Assembly: GCA_907164885.2 (NCBI GenBank)
Contig: OU015500.1
Location: 54,427,783 to 54,491,782, forward strand
Reading direction: 5' to 3'
DNA length: 64,000 bases
From: Dolomedes plantarius
Lineage: Eukaryota > Arthropoda > Arachnida > Araneae > Dolomedidae
The position numbers were made by a program, and so were the translations under genes. The notes beneath the pieces are model-generated. The model did no database searches. It worked only from the letters and a program-made list of their open reading frames with translations, and had not been told where the DNA came from. This document shows, in pieces, positions 13,553-25,128 of this stretch (positions are counted from its first letter, which is position 1; each line of letters begins with the position of its first letter).

Positions 13553-13685
13553 GTGTTCAGGAAAGTTCCTCGTATTCCTTAAAATACACGTATGACTCCC
13601 AGTATTTTCTATAGAATATATTTTATATTTTATTCTACCGTCAGGTAGCACTAATGTAGCTACAGACATCATGGTTTTGGGGGGA

Positions 13686-14632
13686 TAACGTAAGATGTTA
13701 AAACTTGCAGACCTTGCAGAGAAGGAAAATTTTTGTAGCGCGTCAAATGGGAATATCTCTTGCTGCAACCACCTGGGATTTGAGAGTTTCCAGAACTATG
13801 GCATCGAATGTCATGACAGCATACAGAGTGCACGGATAAACATCGTCTGCGAAAGAGAATTGGGGAAGAAAGGGTGAGCTGAGTGAAAGAGATGGACGGG
13901 AATTGAAGCGGATTGTGACTTGTAAAAATAAAACAACTGCAACCAAATTGACCATAGAGTTTGATCTACATCTACAGGTTCCCGTATCAGCCATGTCGTA
14001 GGGTCATAATGATTATCGGTCCCATTGTTCCCCACAAAAGGACGTGCGCATTACTAGAAAACAACCATACAAACATATGATCCTGATTGTCTTTTGGAAA
14101 CTATCAATCATGGAAACATATCTGACATGGCTGCTATCTCATGGTTTTCAGCAATACGCCTTGTAACCCTAAAAGGGAAATACAGTGGGAAGGACTATGT
14201 TGAACTTTTTTCCAACCGCCTTCATCCTATGATGTAAACATTGTTTCCGATTGGAGAGGGTTGTTTCCCAGGATGATAAAGTTCCTGTCCATACAGCCAG
14301 TCTTGTCATATTGTGGTTTGATGAACATGAAAACATAGACAAATCTGTTACCTAACCACCCTAGTCCCCTAATTCCAATATCATCGAAACACTGCGATTT
14401 GTTTTAGAGAATAGATTCAAGTATCGATATCCACCAACACCAACTCTACATTAATTTTCACGAGTTCTCCATGACGAGTAGTATAATTTTCCCTTAACCA
14501 CTATTCATGTCTTGTACAAATCTGTTCCTAGGCGATTTCAAGCTGTATTACATGCAAAAAATGTTCCTACTCCATACTAATAAAGTATTTCATGTTATTT
14601 TTTGGTGTTTCCATTATTTTTATAACCATCTG
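13686..14632 (+). pseudogene. Eroded Tc1-like transposase (family C-related)
   Basis: The N-terminal part reads KLADLAEKE, then after frameshifts SNVMTAYRVHG and SERDGRELKRI. These align by eye with the N-terminal domain of the copy at 1485. Near the end, HTASLVILWFDEHEN and SNIIETLRFVLENRF correspond to the region from the second catalytic position to the third acidic residue, here Glu. Many stops and shifts separate these pieces. The right end (to 14632) carries a terminal-repeat-like CCATCTG followed by TA, as in the copy at 1306-2555. I could not find the left inverted repeat, so the 5' end is probably lost. Confidence 0.7.
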
Positions 14633-15217
14633 TATATATATATATATACACACTCGTCAAATGAGAAATTACAACACCATGAAGAAATGCGCGTAGCGAT
14701 GTAAAAATAACAGGATCGGTAGAGTTAAGACACATATGCAGATGATTAAAGGACTAAAGAAAGTTATGAAACAATAAACCGTTTATGCAGTATCTAATGG
14801 AGCACCAAGGGCAGCTATACAGGCCACTAAACGGCGCGGCCTACTGTCTATGAGGCAATTAATGGTCTCCTTAGATATTCCTTTCGATGCCGAGTCCACT
14901 GCAGCTCCCAGTTCCTCTATTGCAGTTGTTCCCAACCTTGGGTAGGCGTACCAGTACCGGTACGCGGACAAGCAGCTACCGGTACGCGAATGATTTTACA
15001 ATTTAAAACAAAAATCTATTAAAAATATGTATTACGAAAAAAGAAAACAAATGACTATAATAACTAATAGTCCATACGTTTTAATATTTTAGTTTGGAAT
15101 TTCTTATCCATTGTTTGTGTCGTAATACTTTATTGGGATTTACCTAATCTCAAAAGAAGCCGTCTACACCTGAATATGTTATCTATGACCGCCCCATAAC
15201 AATTTGGCACTCGCCTG

Positions 15218-15297
15218 CAAATTATAACTGTGTCTATAACTGTGTTTGCGAATTATAACTGTGTCTATAACTGTGTTTGTGAATTATAACTGTGTCT
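15218..15297. repeat. 31-bp minisatellite inside the hAT element
   Basis: A unit containing AATTATAACTGTGTCTATAA is repeated about two and a half times. It looks like a local tandem duplication. Confidence 0.85.
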
Positions 15298-15335
15298 GAG
15301 AAGTTTCTTGCCAAGCAGTAAAATTTTTAATGCCA

Positions 15336-15503
15336 TTTGCGACCACATATTTATGTGAAAAAGGTTTTTCTGCAATGACTGCGATGAAAACCAAATATAG
15401 AGCTTTGCTGGACATTGAATCGGATATTCGCCTTAAACTGACAAACATTGAGCCCGATATTACTTCTTTAGATAATTATAAACAGGCCCAACCTTCTCAC
15501 TAA
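15336..15503 (+). pseudogene. hAT transposase C-terminal fragment
   Basis: The open stretch encodes about 55 residues and ends at TAA 15501-15503. It includes TYLCEKGFSAM and KTKYRALLD, then LRLKLTNIEPDI. This is the C-terminal dimerisation region of hAT transposases, most like the domesticated-looking ZBED5/SCAND3 type proteins from family knowledge. The catalytic region and zinc finger are missing, so this is only a remnant kept by an internal deletion. Confidence 0.82.
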
Positions 15504-15779
15504 TTATACATATTTTAAAAAGTGATCATTATATTTTACGTATGTGTTCGCAATAAAAATATATCCCAAGTTACTTGTCTTTATTACAAATGTTCTCTAT
15601 TGCATTTTATTCCCCATTTCAAAACTTTTGGTCTACCGATACGTCATCAAATTGTTTACAACGTACAGGTACGGTACTATAAAAAGGTTGGGAACCCCTG
15701 CTCTATGTTATGCGGCTGCGGTGCCCTGTGCACCGTAGAAGTCTGATGTCAGCCCACATTTCATAGAGTACAACGACAT

Positions 15780-17270
15780 TGTGTCCACGGAATTAGAAAT
15801 TGGAAGAAGGAAGTGCAAAGAATAAACTAATTGCAGGAAACTAGAGCAAAATGTGGTAAAGTTAAGAAGCGCCAATTGTAAAGAGAGCTATAAAGATAAC
15901 AGAAATAGATACAGAAGAGAGATGCATTTACAGACAGATGGACATAAAATAAATATGCAAGAGGGTGGATTGTGTAGAGAATAAGAAGAAAAGGTAAAAA
16001 TGAAGAGTAAATTTATAGCCGTAATAAAAGGGGAACCCACACCCAAAAGTCTTTAGCCCCGGGCCAGGTTGTAAAAGGGTCCAGGCCCGCGGAGCGAGGA
16101 GAGAGGGGTCACGACGAGGGGATACGCCCACGAAGCCCAATGAATGGAGTAAATATGAAGGATAAACGGCAGGCCAATCAGATGGTAAATTGTAGAGACA
16201 ATATAGCCAATAGGAAAGCAATGGAGGCGGTGTCCTAGAGTTAGAAAGAGAATGATATGGAGATGAAAGAACTGAATCAGCAGACTTAGCAAGTAGTTTT
16301 GTTGGGATGATAGTCGAAGCGATTACTCAGAAAAACACGTCGAATACGTATAGATGTAGAGTCATGTATGAAGTGAGTCGATAGAAAAGAAGTAGCAATA
16401 GGGCTCAATAGTATCGTTCTGCCACTGAAATAAAAAAATAACGGGCGATTGTTGAAGAAATCCTGATGCAACGGAGTTCCTCCCTGAAAAGATGTTGACG
16501 CCCGATGCAAGAGATGTTCCCGATCCGGTATGACTCGCCAGGAGATATTAGTTGTTCGACACCGAACTAGTGAATTTATAGGAACAATCCTTGTGCCTCA
16601 AGATAGTTCCGCCCTAAAAGGATGGTGATGCCAGTTGAGGGAGAGGTTACCTATTCTGAATGACCCGCTAGCCGATATTAGTTGTTCGTCACCGAACTAG
16701 TGAATTTATATGAACATTCCTTGTGCCTCAAGATTATGCCATTCCCAGACGAAGGACCAAAGTCCCTGCAATCTCGCATCAGCAATTAAGGTACCGTGCT
16801 TCCCCTTTTCTCACATTTGTATACACAACCACTGCTTCTATCAATTAAGGATAGTTAATACTAAGAATTAAACTGGTAGGGTGAGATTGCATTAAAATAT
16901 ATAAATGAGTGGAATTATTATTATGTCAATAAATTGATCCAGGTTAATATGAGTAATATGGATGAATTATTAGCGTGTCAGTAAATTGAGTCAGGTTTAT
17001 ATGAAGGATATTTATGATTTATTATCATGTCAGTAAATTTAACCAGGTTAATATGAGTGATATGTGTATAAGATGATAACATAATGATTGAATGAGTTAA
17101 ATATATGTGTTGTAGATAATTAACTTAGTAGGAATGGATTTGTAAGTAATATGTGTAGGTGAATTATGAAAGAATTAGTAGGAGTGTATTGTATCATATT
17201 ATGTGTGTTAATTAATAAATTAATCTGTCAGTTCAAGCCAGAGTTGCTTCCAATCGTGACAGGACACAAC
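15780..17270 (+). mobile_element. Probable solo LTR (LTR family 1, copy 2)
   Basis: It starts near TGTCCACGG and ends near GTGACAGGACACA. Its end region is homologous by eye to that of the LTR at 7805-9225. A TAATAAAAG box (about 16022) sits in a context like the TATA box of copy 1, and an AATAAATTAAT signal precedes the end. A segment of 132 bp containing ACCGAACTAGTGAATTTATA is tandemly duplicated at about 16550 and 16682. There is no gag or pol frame. Tc1-D sequence resumes beyond it, apart from an unassigned AT-rich stretch at 17271-17430. The flanks ACGACATTG and ACGCTATTG are similar, but the target duplication is not clean. Confidence 0.55.
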
Positions 17271-18525
17271 GCTATTGTAATGTAATAATGACTATGTGCT
17301 AACGGTATACGAGAAGGGAATATTTTGATTCTACGTAGCATATTGAGATATTATATATATATAGAAATTGAATTATATATATATATAGAAATCTTCCTAA
17401 ATATATATAATTAAATTTAAACCAATTTCCCCGTCACACCACACATGCTCTAAAGGGAGAGGGATCGTGTGAGGCTGCTGGCCAGCGAAGAATGTGAATT
17501 CCATTCAGGCTGTTCAGAGTGTGATGTTAAGCCGGGTATTGACCTGTTGGAATAGCGTGCAAGGGGCGGCCTGCACAAGTGACCGAACCACAGGCATAAC
17601 AACATGTGTTACATACCGGGCCGATGTTAAACTGCCTGTAATGTGCACAAGGGTTGTCTGCTGTTACAAACATGATTCCACCCTAAACCATGATACCTGG
17701 TTTCGGGCCAGTGTGACGTTCTAGGATATGGGTTGCAGGTAACGTTCTCCTTGAAGCCGCTAAGAATGTGCACGACCGTCATTCCCCCATAACCAAAATC
17801 GTTTTCCGCCATAAACAAAATCGGGATCCAAATGAAAACAATACCCGATGCCATTCGTTCGTCCACTGACGATAACTTCGACACGAAGCCAGACGGATAG
17901 CCCTGTGTCGAGTGGTTAAAGGAACACCAGTGGCTGCCCGCATGCGCGAATCCATGCCTCATGCAAACGGATACGGATGGTTTGGCAAGAGACATATGCC
18001 CCATCTGGTAATGGTAGGTAGGTTTGAATATGACTTGCCGGGGCGAACGGGTCCCCACAAAACATTCACCGAATTTGTCTATCAGTACGATCTGACGTGC
18101 ACCTGGATGATCCACTGCCTCTTTGGCGTGTTCTGAGATGGTCATGCGGCCATCGTGCAAGACATCGCTGAATTGTTGTGAAGTCCCGTCCAACACGATT
18201 GGCAATTGCACGCATCAACAAACCGTGCTCATGCAGTTCTAGGATACGTTCTTGTTCCTAAGACGATAACTGCTGGTATTCAGCTCACCGATGTCTCCCA
18301 AGCATTTTCTATACTTCTTCAAGGTACGTGACAACAATAATCTGTCACTGATAGCATATACAGAGCGGGCCAGCTAGTGGCTTTTACAGCTAGAACCTGG
18401 TTATCATGTGACCAGATGCTCACGCGCATTTAATAATTTGCATATGTCTCTGGCATCTACCGATCCTGTTAATTTCACATCGCTATGCACATTCCTTCAT
18501 AGTGTTGCCATTTTAATTTTGAGGA

Positions 18526-18526
<1 letters not shown>

Positions 18527-18594
<68 letters not shown>
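18527..18594. repeat. (TA)n microsatellite between two Tc1-like elements
   Basis: A pure TA tract of 68 bp separates the right end of Tc1-D from the left end of Tc1-E. Both elements target TA. Confidence 0.97.
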
Positions 18595-18595
<1 letters not shown>

Positions 18596-18904
18596 TGAAG
18601 AACCAAAAAAACTGCTACACCTGCGTAATATCACGCAAGGCCCCCAGGATTACGCAAAATTGCAGCAACACGTCGTGGAATGGACTCGACTAATGTCTGA
18701 ATATATCCAGGAGGCAATTACCAACATGAATCCTGCAGGGAAATCCATAAATCCATAGGAGTGCGAGATGGAGGAGATCTCTTCTGAACACTGCATTGGA
18801 AGGAATCTCAGATATTCTCAATAATATTCATGTCTGGGGATTTAGGTTGTCAATGTAAATTTCTAAATTCAGATGAGTTATCCTGCATCCCTCCAGTAGC
18901 AACT

Positions 18905-20457
18905 TGTCACCGTAATGTATTTATTAGTTATACTATTAGTGGTAGTACGAGTAATTAGAAAGTGATGCTCCTATGTATAGATCCAACTCAATTTATTAAA
19001 CCAATCATAAAACATATACAAACAACATTATTCATTGAAGATTTCCGAATTTCTATTTCATTAACACCCTATATCTATATATACATTTCAAATTATCTTT
19101 CTTCCTATATCTTATCAATACATTAATTCTGATTATTTATCTAACCTTCATTCTCATCAATATCAACTACTAACATTTTTATCTACTCCCTAACATTGTT
19201 AGATTATCCTACATTCTTAATTGCTATACATAAGCACATTACAAAATTATTGGAAGATACTACTTCAATAAATATGGATATACACAAGCACTATTTTATG
19301 ATAGATATTCTATGCATAAATCTAAAGATTTCACCTAATCTGCCCTATCTAATTAACTGCGCTCTCTAGTAGGCATTGGGCATTGCTAGGATAAGTCAAA
19401 ATACTCTCCTACCTTTTCTGACGACACATCCACATCACAAGCCTTGCTGGGAGAAACATAGGGCTCTTTCGGGAAGCGGGCTGTCGGGTCCGGGGGAACC
19501 GCGGTCACTATCTGTTGCGGCGGCCTCAGGGCGCACGTCTCCGAGAATACACTGGCGTCGGGGGAGCGTTCGTCAATCCGAAGGTCCGTACCTCATCACA
19601 AGCATGGCTGGGGGGTCATCGGTCTCTCTGGTCCAGGGTAACAGCTGCGATCATCGGCATGCGGCGGACTCAGGGTGCTCTTCTCCGCATCTAGGCATTT
19701 GCTTCGGGGCCGCGTTGGTCCAGGGGAATGGCTGCTCCTCTCTCGCTAAATGACAGGTTAGTCGGTCGGCCTCTCTGGTATTGGGCTCTGCATCTATCTT
19801 ATATCGGTTTGCTTTTTCGGGTACCGAGGACTTGGCTTGTCTCTCCGGTATTTAGTTAGCAGCCCGTCATCTCCTTCTCTCTTCCTTCGCCGTCTACAGG
19901 GGCTTATGTGTTCTTAGTGAAAAATCTGAAATCATTCTGCTCTCTCTAAAAACTTTTTCTCTCGAGCTCAACTTCCATCATTATTTATTCAGGCCCTCAT
20001 TGGTGGCCACCTTCTGTCCTATGGGTCGATCCGGGGCCCCTTCATTGGCCGATCACCCATTTAATATTCCTATTTTCTCCAATCAATATTGACGGGGGCG
20101 TTCGCCCTTGCATCTGTCTGGGGTTTCTTACATTTTTAACTTCTCACGCTCTCGCCTGGGCCTTCTGTGGTTTTTCTAACGCCGGTCAACCTCGTAAATT
20201 GCCTTACCCCTTTTCTTCTCCTAACTGTGACTCCGTTTTCAGATTTTCCTCAGCTCATTATCACCAGCTGGGCCCTTCGTTAAACGCAGCTGTTGACCGT
20301 TTTCTCATTTCAATTGCCCCCTCTCAACTTGTTATCTCTCCTTGCCATTCGCATACGCAGTACATTATCCCGCTGTTCAAGGCATCTCTTTTGTCTGATT
20401 CTTTGAATTGCATTCTCTATCGCCCCTTTTCTGAACACATGTCGTGTCTCCACGACA
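18905..20457 (-). mobile_element. Solo LTR with 5-bp target duplication
   Basis: The 1553-bp block starts TGTCACCG, ends CACGACA, and is flanked on both sides by CAACT (18900-18904 and 20458-20462). This is a perfect 5-bp target duplication typical of LTR retroelements. The Tc1-E transposase frame continues on either side once the block and one CAACT are removed. Orientation is taken as minus because an AATAAA lies just inside the left end on that strand. The right third is distinctly GC-richer than the window. The open frames at 19376-19753 and 20199-20501 show no gag or pol motif. The internal region was presumably lost by LTR-LTR recombination. Confidence 0.85.
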
Positions 20458-20654
20458 CAACTCTAGACATGCGGGGCGTCGTATTGCCCTGCTGGAATTG
20501 ACCAAGTCCGACGCAATGCACAATGGGCATGAATGGAGGAAGATGATCAGAAATTATCCTTATATACCCGTCACCTGTCGTAGTCACATGTACCAGGGGT
20601 CCCATATCACACCATCTGCACACGCCCTATAACATGGCAGAGACTACACTAGTA

Positions 20655-21046
20655 GGGTGGGTCGAGAAAAAAAAACTTTTTTTTTCGGAACGCTTTAGTG
20701 CGGAAAAGTTCCCTATTGTAAAAAGAAGAAAAACGGCAAAAAAAAGTTAAAATCTGTTAACCACTTCTGTTCGCTTATCGTACTTGAAGTTTATGAAAAA
20801 TTTCAAAAATCACGATTTTTTTGCAACTTTTTTTCTGTGTGTTAAAACTTTTAAAATAAACATGCTTTAGTTTTTTATGCTTGTTTTATCGGTTAAATAA
20901 TCTAAATAAATTAAATTCTTATCAATAATCTTTTTTTTTCCGTTCGCGCAACGTCTTAGAAGAAACAGAAATTTATCAATATTTTGCAATTTTCACTGAG
21001 CAACTCTTCGTTCGTTTTGCTAGAACAAAACGCATCAGAACTCACT
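20655..21046 (+). repeat. Left long terminal inverted repeat
   Basis: About 392 bp, reverse complementary to 26161-26563. It ends near GCTAGAACAAAAC and CAGAACTCAC, both also found in the right arm. Confidence 0.85.
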
Positions 21047-21295
21047 TGAAATAGGTTGAACTGGTTTAAACTCAATTGAAGTCAATTCACACCTACTGAG
21101 GACAGTTGAGGTCTTTTCTTTGAAGGACAAAAAGATGATACTTTGTTCGTTGAAACATAGAATGCCAAGTAATTTCGCAGGAATGGGAATGAAGAACACT
21201 ATTCTCTTATTCAAGAACGTGGATCAACTTACATTGAACATGTATCTTCTTCCTCGAGTCTATCAAATGATATAACTCAAAGCATTATTTCTCGT

Positions 21296-21690
21296 TTGTC
21301 TGAATTATTAATATCACTAGAAAAACTACAAGTAGTAGGGTGTAATGGCAATGTAACCAAGTCTGGGTGGAAGAAAAGTGTCATCCACCGACTAGAAAAT
21401 CATGTACGATGCCTGCTACAGTGGTGCATATGCCTCCTGCATTTTAATGAGCTTCCTTTTCGCCTCATTTTCCATCATATTGACGGTCAAACTGCAGGAC
21501 CTAATTCTGTTAGTGGGCCGATCGGGCAGCAGCTCACTTGCTGTGAAAAACTCCCTGTGGATCATTATGAACCCATAGATTGTTCGATTCCTGACATAGA
21601 CAGGAAATTGTTGAGCAAAGACCAACAGCATGTGTTTGACATTTCAAATGCATTCACCTTGGGACAATGTCCAGAAGACTTGGCAAATAG
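21296..21690 (+). pseudogene. Uncharacterised long-TIR transposon protein, N-terminal part
   Basis: The open frame includes LLHFNELPFRLIFHHIDGQT, SGPIGQQLTCCEKLPV and LLSKDQQHVFDISNAF, followed by LANRDP, after which gypsy sequence begins. Similar Asn-Glu-Leu-Pro and DG-T-GP motifs occur, as far as I remember, in uncharacterised arthropod and hydrozoan proteins that also appear in many copies. The frame is in phase with the integrase that follows, by chance or by selection. There is no usable ATG at its start, so the beginning lies further upstream or is lost. Function unknown; presumably the transposase or an accessory protein of the long-TIR element. Confidence 0.6.
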
Positions 21691-24362
21691 GGACCCTGTC
21701 CTTTGTCCCATACCAGATGGCTATCAGCGGACAACCGAGTCCGAAGTCCGAGTCCGGGATACACGAAGTCTTTTAGTTGTCCCCCAGGTATTCAGGGAGA
21801 AACTGTTGGCAGTATGCCATGAGTCAACAAATGCTCATTTAGGCGCAACGAAATCGAAACAGAGGCTAGCCAAATCGTTTTTTTGGCCCCGATGTTACCA
21901 AGAAATGGAGGAATACGTGAGGTCGTGCGACGCATGTCAGCGCATAGGAAATGCTCAAGATACTAAGAGATTCCCCATGCGATTAACGCCTATAATTAGC
22001 GAGCCATTTGTCAAAATAAACATCGATGCTTGAGGACCTTTACTAGAATCTGAGAATGGGAATAAGTACCTAATCACCGTTATATGTTTAGCTTCAAAGT
22101 TCCCTGAAGCAATTCCCGTGAAAAACCTAAGGTCATTATCTGTCACGGATACCTTATTGCAGGTATTCAGTAGAATCGGGTTCCCGAAAGAGGTGCAATG
22201 CGACAATGGCACGTCTTTTACGAGCGAGTTAACGTGCGAATTTTTTGAGAAATTCGGCATCAAGGTGACGCATAGTTCAGTGGGGCACCCACAAAGCAAC
22301 CCTGTAGAGAGATTCCACCGAACACTTAAGAGACTGTTAAAAGTCCTGTGTTTGGAAAACGGGGAGATTTGGGAACGTCATTTACCAGCCTCGCTCCTCG
22401 CGATTCGGACTATAACGCATAATAGTACGGGATTCTCACCGGCCGAACTGTTGTATGGAAAAAACCTACGAACACCTGAAGTTTTATTGTACGAAGGTTG
22501 GATGGGAGGTTGTGAGGAAGAGAGACCCGTGACAGAGCACGTCCTTACCCTAGTGCATAGATTAAAAAGAACGCGAGAGTTAGCTGCTCAGAAAATGGGT
22601 GAAGAACAATCTAAGCGTAAGGAAGCGTATGATAAGAGCACAGTTAAAAGGCATTTCGAGGTTGGAGATTTAGTTCTGATTTTCTCTTTATCCCGGCCTA
22701 GCAAAATGGCACCGAAGTGGATAGGGCCAGGGAAAATTGAAGCTCGCATATCCGAGACGAATTATCGAGTGCAAACTCCCGGACTTAGACAGAAATCCAG
22801 CATTTACCATATTAATATGCTGATGCCCTATATCAGGCGTCCTGAAACTATAAATTGGGTTTATGAAGGTAAAGTCGAAATTGGTACTGAGGAGGATTTC
22901 GCAATCCACGTTTTTGAAACCGGTGCTACCGATTTCGATTACGAGGAGATTGTGCGCGAGAGCGAACTTGACGCTCGTCTAAATCTCACTCAACAAAGTG
23001 AATTAAAGAAATTATTGTTTAGCCATGCAAATATTTTTTCTAATAACCCAGGAAAAACCGAGAAAGTTACGCATGACATAGAGCTGATCTCGGATAAGGT
23101 CGTTAGGTCTAGACCATACAAAACGTCACACCGACAGAATGAAATCTTGAAGTTGGAGATTGACAAAATGTTAAAGTTAGGAGTGATAGAAGTAGGTGAG
23201 TCTGATTATACCTCGCCTATCATTTTGGTAGAAACCGATGGTCGTGAGCCGAGACCCTGTATTGATTATCGTAGGTAGAACGAAATAATTCGCACCGAAT
23301 ATTACCCCCTCCCCAACATAGAGGAAAGGGTTGAACAGGTTGCAGGATCTGATTTCATAACAATACTCGATCTTGCAAAGGGGTATTGGCAAATCCCCTT
23401 GACAGAAAGGGCCCAACGCATTGCGACTTTTGTCACCTCATTCGGGACATTCAGGCCTTTGCGGATGCCTTTCGGGCTTAAAAACGCACGTTTCTTTTTC
23501 AGTAAGCTCATGGCTGACGTCCTAAATGGGTGTGAGGAGTATGCCGTTCCATATATCGACGACATCGCGATATTTTCTAAGACCTGGGACGAGCATCTGA
23601 AGTATTTAGATATCGTGTTAAGTCGTGTAGCGCAAGCGCAGCTCACAATCAAATCATCGAAATGTCGGTTCGCCCAAAACCATGTAAAATACTTGGGGCA
23701 CATGGTCGGCGGAGGTTATCGAAATCCCGCCGAATTAAAGGTAAAATGCATTAGGGAATTTCCCGGGCTAGAGACAAAGACGAGTATCCGGGCATTTCTG
23801 GGTCTCGCTCGGTATTACGCGCACTATATTCCAAATTATTCTATGATAGCGGCCCCCTTAACCGATGCGTTAAAAGGGCGGGAGAAACGCGCGGCGGTTG
23901 TGTGGGACGAAACTTGCGAGGCAGCGTTCACCACTTTGAAAAACGCTCTTATAAAAACACCTGTGCTACGAGCTCCTGATTTTTCTGTTCCATTTATTGT
24001 ACAAACGGACGCATCCGATCTGGGAGCCGGGGTAGTGTTGGCCCAACAAATAGGCGATAAGGAACATCCTATCCTGTACCTGAGTAGGAAGTTCTCTGAG
24101 CCCGAAAGGAAATACAGCACCACAGAAAAAAGAGTGCTTGGCGATCATATTCGCGTTAAAAAAACTTCATTACTATCTGGACGGAAGCGAATTCAAAATT
24201 GTGACCGACCATAATCCATTGGTATGGCTCAAGAAGAATGCCAGTTCAAATGGCCGTCTTTTTGGGTGGCAACTTATGTTGCAGCAATTTTGTTTTCGGG
24301 TAGAACACAAGCCGGGAAGACAGAATACAAACGCTGACGCATTAAGCAGATGCATTCCTTAA
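21690..24362 (+). pseudogene. gypsy pol with order INT-RT-RNase H
   Basis: Integrase zinc finger: CHESTNAHLG and SCDACQR (H2C2) at about 21810-21940. Integrase core: Asp at 22025-22027 (NIDA), Asp in VQCDNGT, Glu in NPVERFHRTLK, with 34 residues between the last two. A GPY/F-like module is at 22715-22840 (KWIGPGK, YRVQTPG, YHINMLMPYI). The same open frame then runs into reverse transcriptase (KLGVIEVGESDYTSPIIL, CIDYRR), with the catalytic YIDD at 23552-23563 and FLGLARYYAHYIPNYS. RNase H: TDASDLGAG, YSTTEKR, TDHNPLVWL, NADALSR. Only three lesions: TGA at 22031-22033, TAG at 23276-23278, and one extra G near 24140. Integrase to RT is uninterrupted in one frame from 22118 to 23278. Fairly young but defective. 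No chromodomain seen. Confidence 0.9.
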
Positions 24363-24602
24363 ACGTCCGCGAATTACCTTAGATTTGTAAGTGTAGTAGC
24401 ATAGAGAATTAATTGTTAGTACCATGAATTTATTTGTGTTTGTTTTTAGTAATCCAGTCAGTGCATGTGTAAGTAATTGTTAGAATTGTGTATTTTTTTG
24501 TGTAGTAGAAAAAAACTGTTGGAACTGGTACATTAGATAGCAGAATTGGGAACCACCCACACGAAACGTTGGTTTTCAATATGCAACCACATTGAAAACT
24601 TT

Positions 24603-24618
24603 AACGGCAGGGGGGTTA
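24603..24618 (+). other. Polypurine tract
   Basis: A purine-rich run including GGCAGGGGGG lies immediately before the LTR start TGTAGAG, the expected plus-strand primer site of an LTR element. Confidence 0.75.
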
Positions 24619-25120
24619 TGTAGAGTATTGCATTTCAACCTCTCTGTTAACAAAAGAAATTCTTCTATCTCGGCCTGAGAGTCATCAAAAGAATCCCGAC
24701 AGCTCAGGTGGCAAAATGCTGACGGCATTTTCCCTTTGTTCATCAGATAGACTTGTTCCACAGAACGTTAGGAGGCCTCGGTCATTTTTCTTGATTTAGT
24801 CATCGCCACCGGGTGACACCGGTTGACGTCAGTATAATGACAGGAGACTCCAGGTGCTTTTCATGCATGAACTATCAGTTGTTAAGCAGCATCCTGGAGG
24901 CTCCGCGTGCCTAAACAAAAGGACTCGTGCCCTTCGCATTTTACAGAAGCGGCCCTTTGAGACTCTTTGAAGTGGCTTTGAGGACAAACTAAAAAGGCGG
25001 CCGCTTTAGACCCGGGGAAAATATTTCATTATCGCCCCGGGAAACCCATTTCCGTTGCTCACTTGTTCTAGATCGTTCGACCTTTCTGGAGAGTGATGCA
25101 ATACCCGGTGGAGGCTCTCC

Positions 25121-25128
25121 TATAAAAG
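25121..25128 (+). promoter_or_regulatory. LTR TATA box
   Basis: TATAAAAG about 500 bp into the LTR, with a GC-rich region ahead of it. This is the likely U3 promoter of the retroelement. Confidence 0.6.

Larger units (their letters stand above)
14923..15700 (+). mobile_element. hAT-type transposon, internally deleted
   Basis: The ends are inverted repeats: CAGTTGTTCCCAACCTTGGG on the left and AAAAAGGTTGGGAACCCCTG on the right. CAGGGGTTCCCAACC-type ends are common in hAT elements. The flanking 8-bp sequences CTCTATTG (14915-14922) and CTCTATGT (15701-15708) match at six of eight positions, as expected for an aged hAT 8-bp target duplication. At 778 bp the element is far shorter than an autonomous hAT, but it keeps the 3' end of the transposase gene (15336-15503). 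It interrupts Tc1-D. Confidence 0.85.
14783..18258 (-). pseudogene. Transposase of Tc1-D in three pieces
   Basis: Minus strand. Piece 1 (18258 to about 17430): an N-terminal helix-turn-helix with EQERILELHEHGL and IANRVGRDFTTIQRCLARW, a weak catalytic region with FWLWGNDGRA, then WPAASHDPSPLEHVWCD, which carries the third catalytic Glu. Piece 2 (15780-15709): EMWADIRLLRCTGHRS. Piece 3 (14922-14783): EELGAAVDSASKG, ETINCLIDS and PRRLVACIAAL, ending at a stop. That is the usual C-terminus of Tc1 transposases. Stops and frameshifts are frequent in piece 1. The pieces line up in order, which shows the hAT and LTR inserted into an existing copy. A 194-codon frame at 17627-18211 lies in another frame and is not the protein. 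Confidence 0.78.
14649..18526 (-). mobile_element. Tc1-like transposon D, split by two insertions
   Basis: The left end (about 14649-14710, CTCGTCAAA then ACAACACCATGAAG) and the right end (18420-18526 read on the minus strand) are inverted repeats. They share the stretches ACAACACCATGAAG/GCAACACTATGAAG and AACAGGATCGGTAGA. TA follows the right end. Coding pieces on the minus strand run from 18258 to 17430, then 15780 to 15709, then 14922 to 14783. They are separated by an LTR (15780-17270) and a hAT element (14923-15700). The original Tc1 copy would have been about 1.6 kb. Confidence 0.8.

Noticed and set aside
17627..18211. 194-codon open frame on the minus strand
   Set aside because: It lies over the Tc1-D transposase remnant but in a different frame from the recognisable motifs, so it is a shadow frame.
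19376..19753. 125-codon open frame in GC-richer DNA
   Set aside because: It lies inside the solo LTR (18905-20457), has no recognisable domain, and its composition follows the LTR.
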